Position numbers and translations under genes: made by a program. Of a stretch of DNA of 64,000 nt, positions 63,655 through 64,000 are shown in pieces (positions within the stretch are counted from its first letter, which is position 1; each line of letters starts with the position of its first letter). Source of the DNA: Verrucomicrobiota bacterium (GTDB lineage: Bacteria > Verrucomicrobiota > Verrucomicrobiia > Chthoniobacterales > JAFAMB01); contig JAFBAP010000109.1 in the NCBI GenBank assembly GCA_019247695.1, positions 47,216 through 111,215 of the forward strand, in the 5' to 3' direction. Under the pieces are notes generated by a model that was not told the DNA's origin, made no database searches, and saw only the letters and a list, made by a program, of their open reading frames with translations.

Positions 63655-64000
63655 GGCGAAGAAAAGAAAGTTCGGAGTTCGGGGTTCGGGGTTCGGAGCC
63701 GTCGTGGGACCGGGTCCGATTTCCCCTGAGGGTCAGGCTCACACGGCAGGAAGACCGAATCATCCGCAGAACACGCAGAGAACGCAGAAAAGAGAAACAT
63801 CCACAGATTACACAGATTGACACCGATTAAGAGGAGCGGGAGGAGCGGGCGGCAATTTTAAGGTTGACACTCGCACCCACCCTCCAGGATGCCGCTCCGA
63901 ACTCCGAACTCCGAACTCCGAACTCCGAACTCCGAACTCCGAACTCCGAACTCCGAACTCCGAACTCCGAACTCCTTCCCCCCTCTTCCCGCCGTGGTCG
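63655..64000. repeat. Mosaic repeat element 11 (continues past the window)
   Basis: The left arm has four GGTTCGG/AGTTCGG units (63669-63697). The core has GGGTCCGATTTCCCC, GAATCATCCGCAGAACACGC, ACAGATTACACAGATTGACA, and GGTTGACACTCGCACCCACC. The right arm has about eleven CTCCGAA units (63895-63971), then the start of a GCCGTG block that is cut by the window end. Same block order as elements 4, 8 and 10. Confidence 0.85.

Overview
The window is one continuous stretch of a GC-rich chromosome (roughly 60 % G+C), densely coded on both strands. The gene set points to a Gram-negative, respiring, rod-shaped bacterium: TonB/ExbB/ExbD, outer-membrane barrels, a lipoprotein and OmpA-type proteins, menaquinone-type enzymes, mreBCD with PBP2, a Suf iron-sulphur system and dnaA-dnaN. 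A single-chain glycyl-tRNA synthetase, together with intergenic mosaics of heptamer repeats whose translations read like SELRTPN, suggests a soil-type Verrucomicrobiota (Chthoniobacter/Pedosphaera-like). That placement rests on recollection and gene style, not on a search.

Layout. 1-1272: 3' end of a topoisomerase III gene. 1288-2916: decayed accessory DNA (frameshifted IS630-type transposase remnant, a ~390-bp inverted-repeat MITE-like element, fragments resembling trpD and a small antitoxin). 2917-8328 (minus): trpD, an SPFH protein, a nucleotide-sugar epimerase-like protein, proA and proB. 8395-12327 (plus): AMP-forming ligase, HD phosphohydrolase, GT87 glycosyltransferase. 12485-16051: glyS flanked by two OmpA-domain proteins. 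16523-24972 (minus): menG, tRNA-Leu(CAG), dnaN, dnaA with a possible origin, a Na+/solute symporter, argA, a HAD phosphatase and ndk. 25244-31465: RlmD-type methyltransferase, UbiD decarboxylase and a large hybrid histidine kinase. 31635-33576 (plus): moaA-moaC-mog in an overlapping operon. 33993-34856: UbiA-like prenyltransferase. 35040-42332 (plus): mreB-mreC-mreD-mrdA-rng and an outer-membrane barrel. 42738-49044 (minus): exbB-exbD-tonB and fur-sufC-sufB-sufD, a coherent iron block. 49294-55257: dgkA, a small lipoprotein, an APC permease, a secreted unknown, a serine hydrolase, thpR and an RNase III-fold protein. 55646-58875 (minus): an AlgB/KinB-like two-component pair. 59421-63631: class II aldolase, a LarC-like His-rich protein, transaldolase and NAD-type isocitrate dehydrogenase.

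The most unusual feature is not a gene. At least eleven intergenic spaces hold related mosaic elements built from short tandem repeats: 7-mers of the form NNCCGNN, a GCCGTG-rich block, CGCAGAA units and CACAGATT units. In most copies the repeat blocks on the two sides are inverted relative to each other, so the element is a long imperfect palindrome around a partly conserved core. They begin at or inside stop codons, supply N- or C-terminal codons to neighbouring proteins, and one has been invaded by a TA-flanked MITE. I see no CRISPR array, prophage, complete insertion sequence or recognisable defence system.
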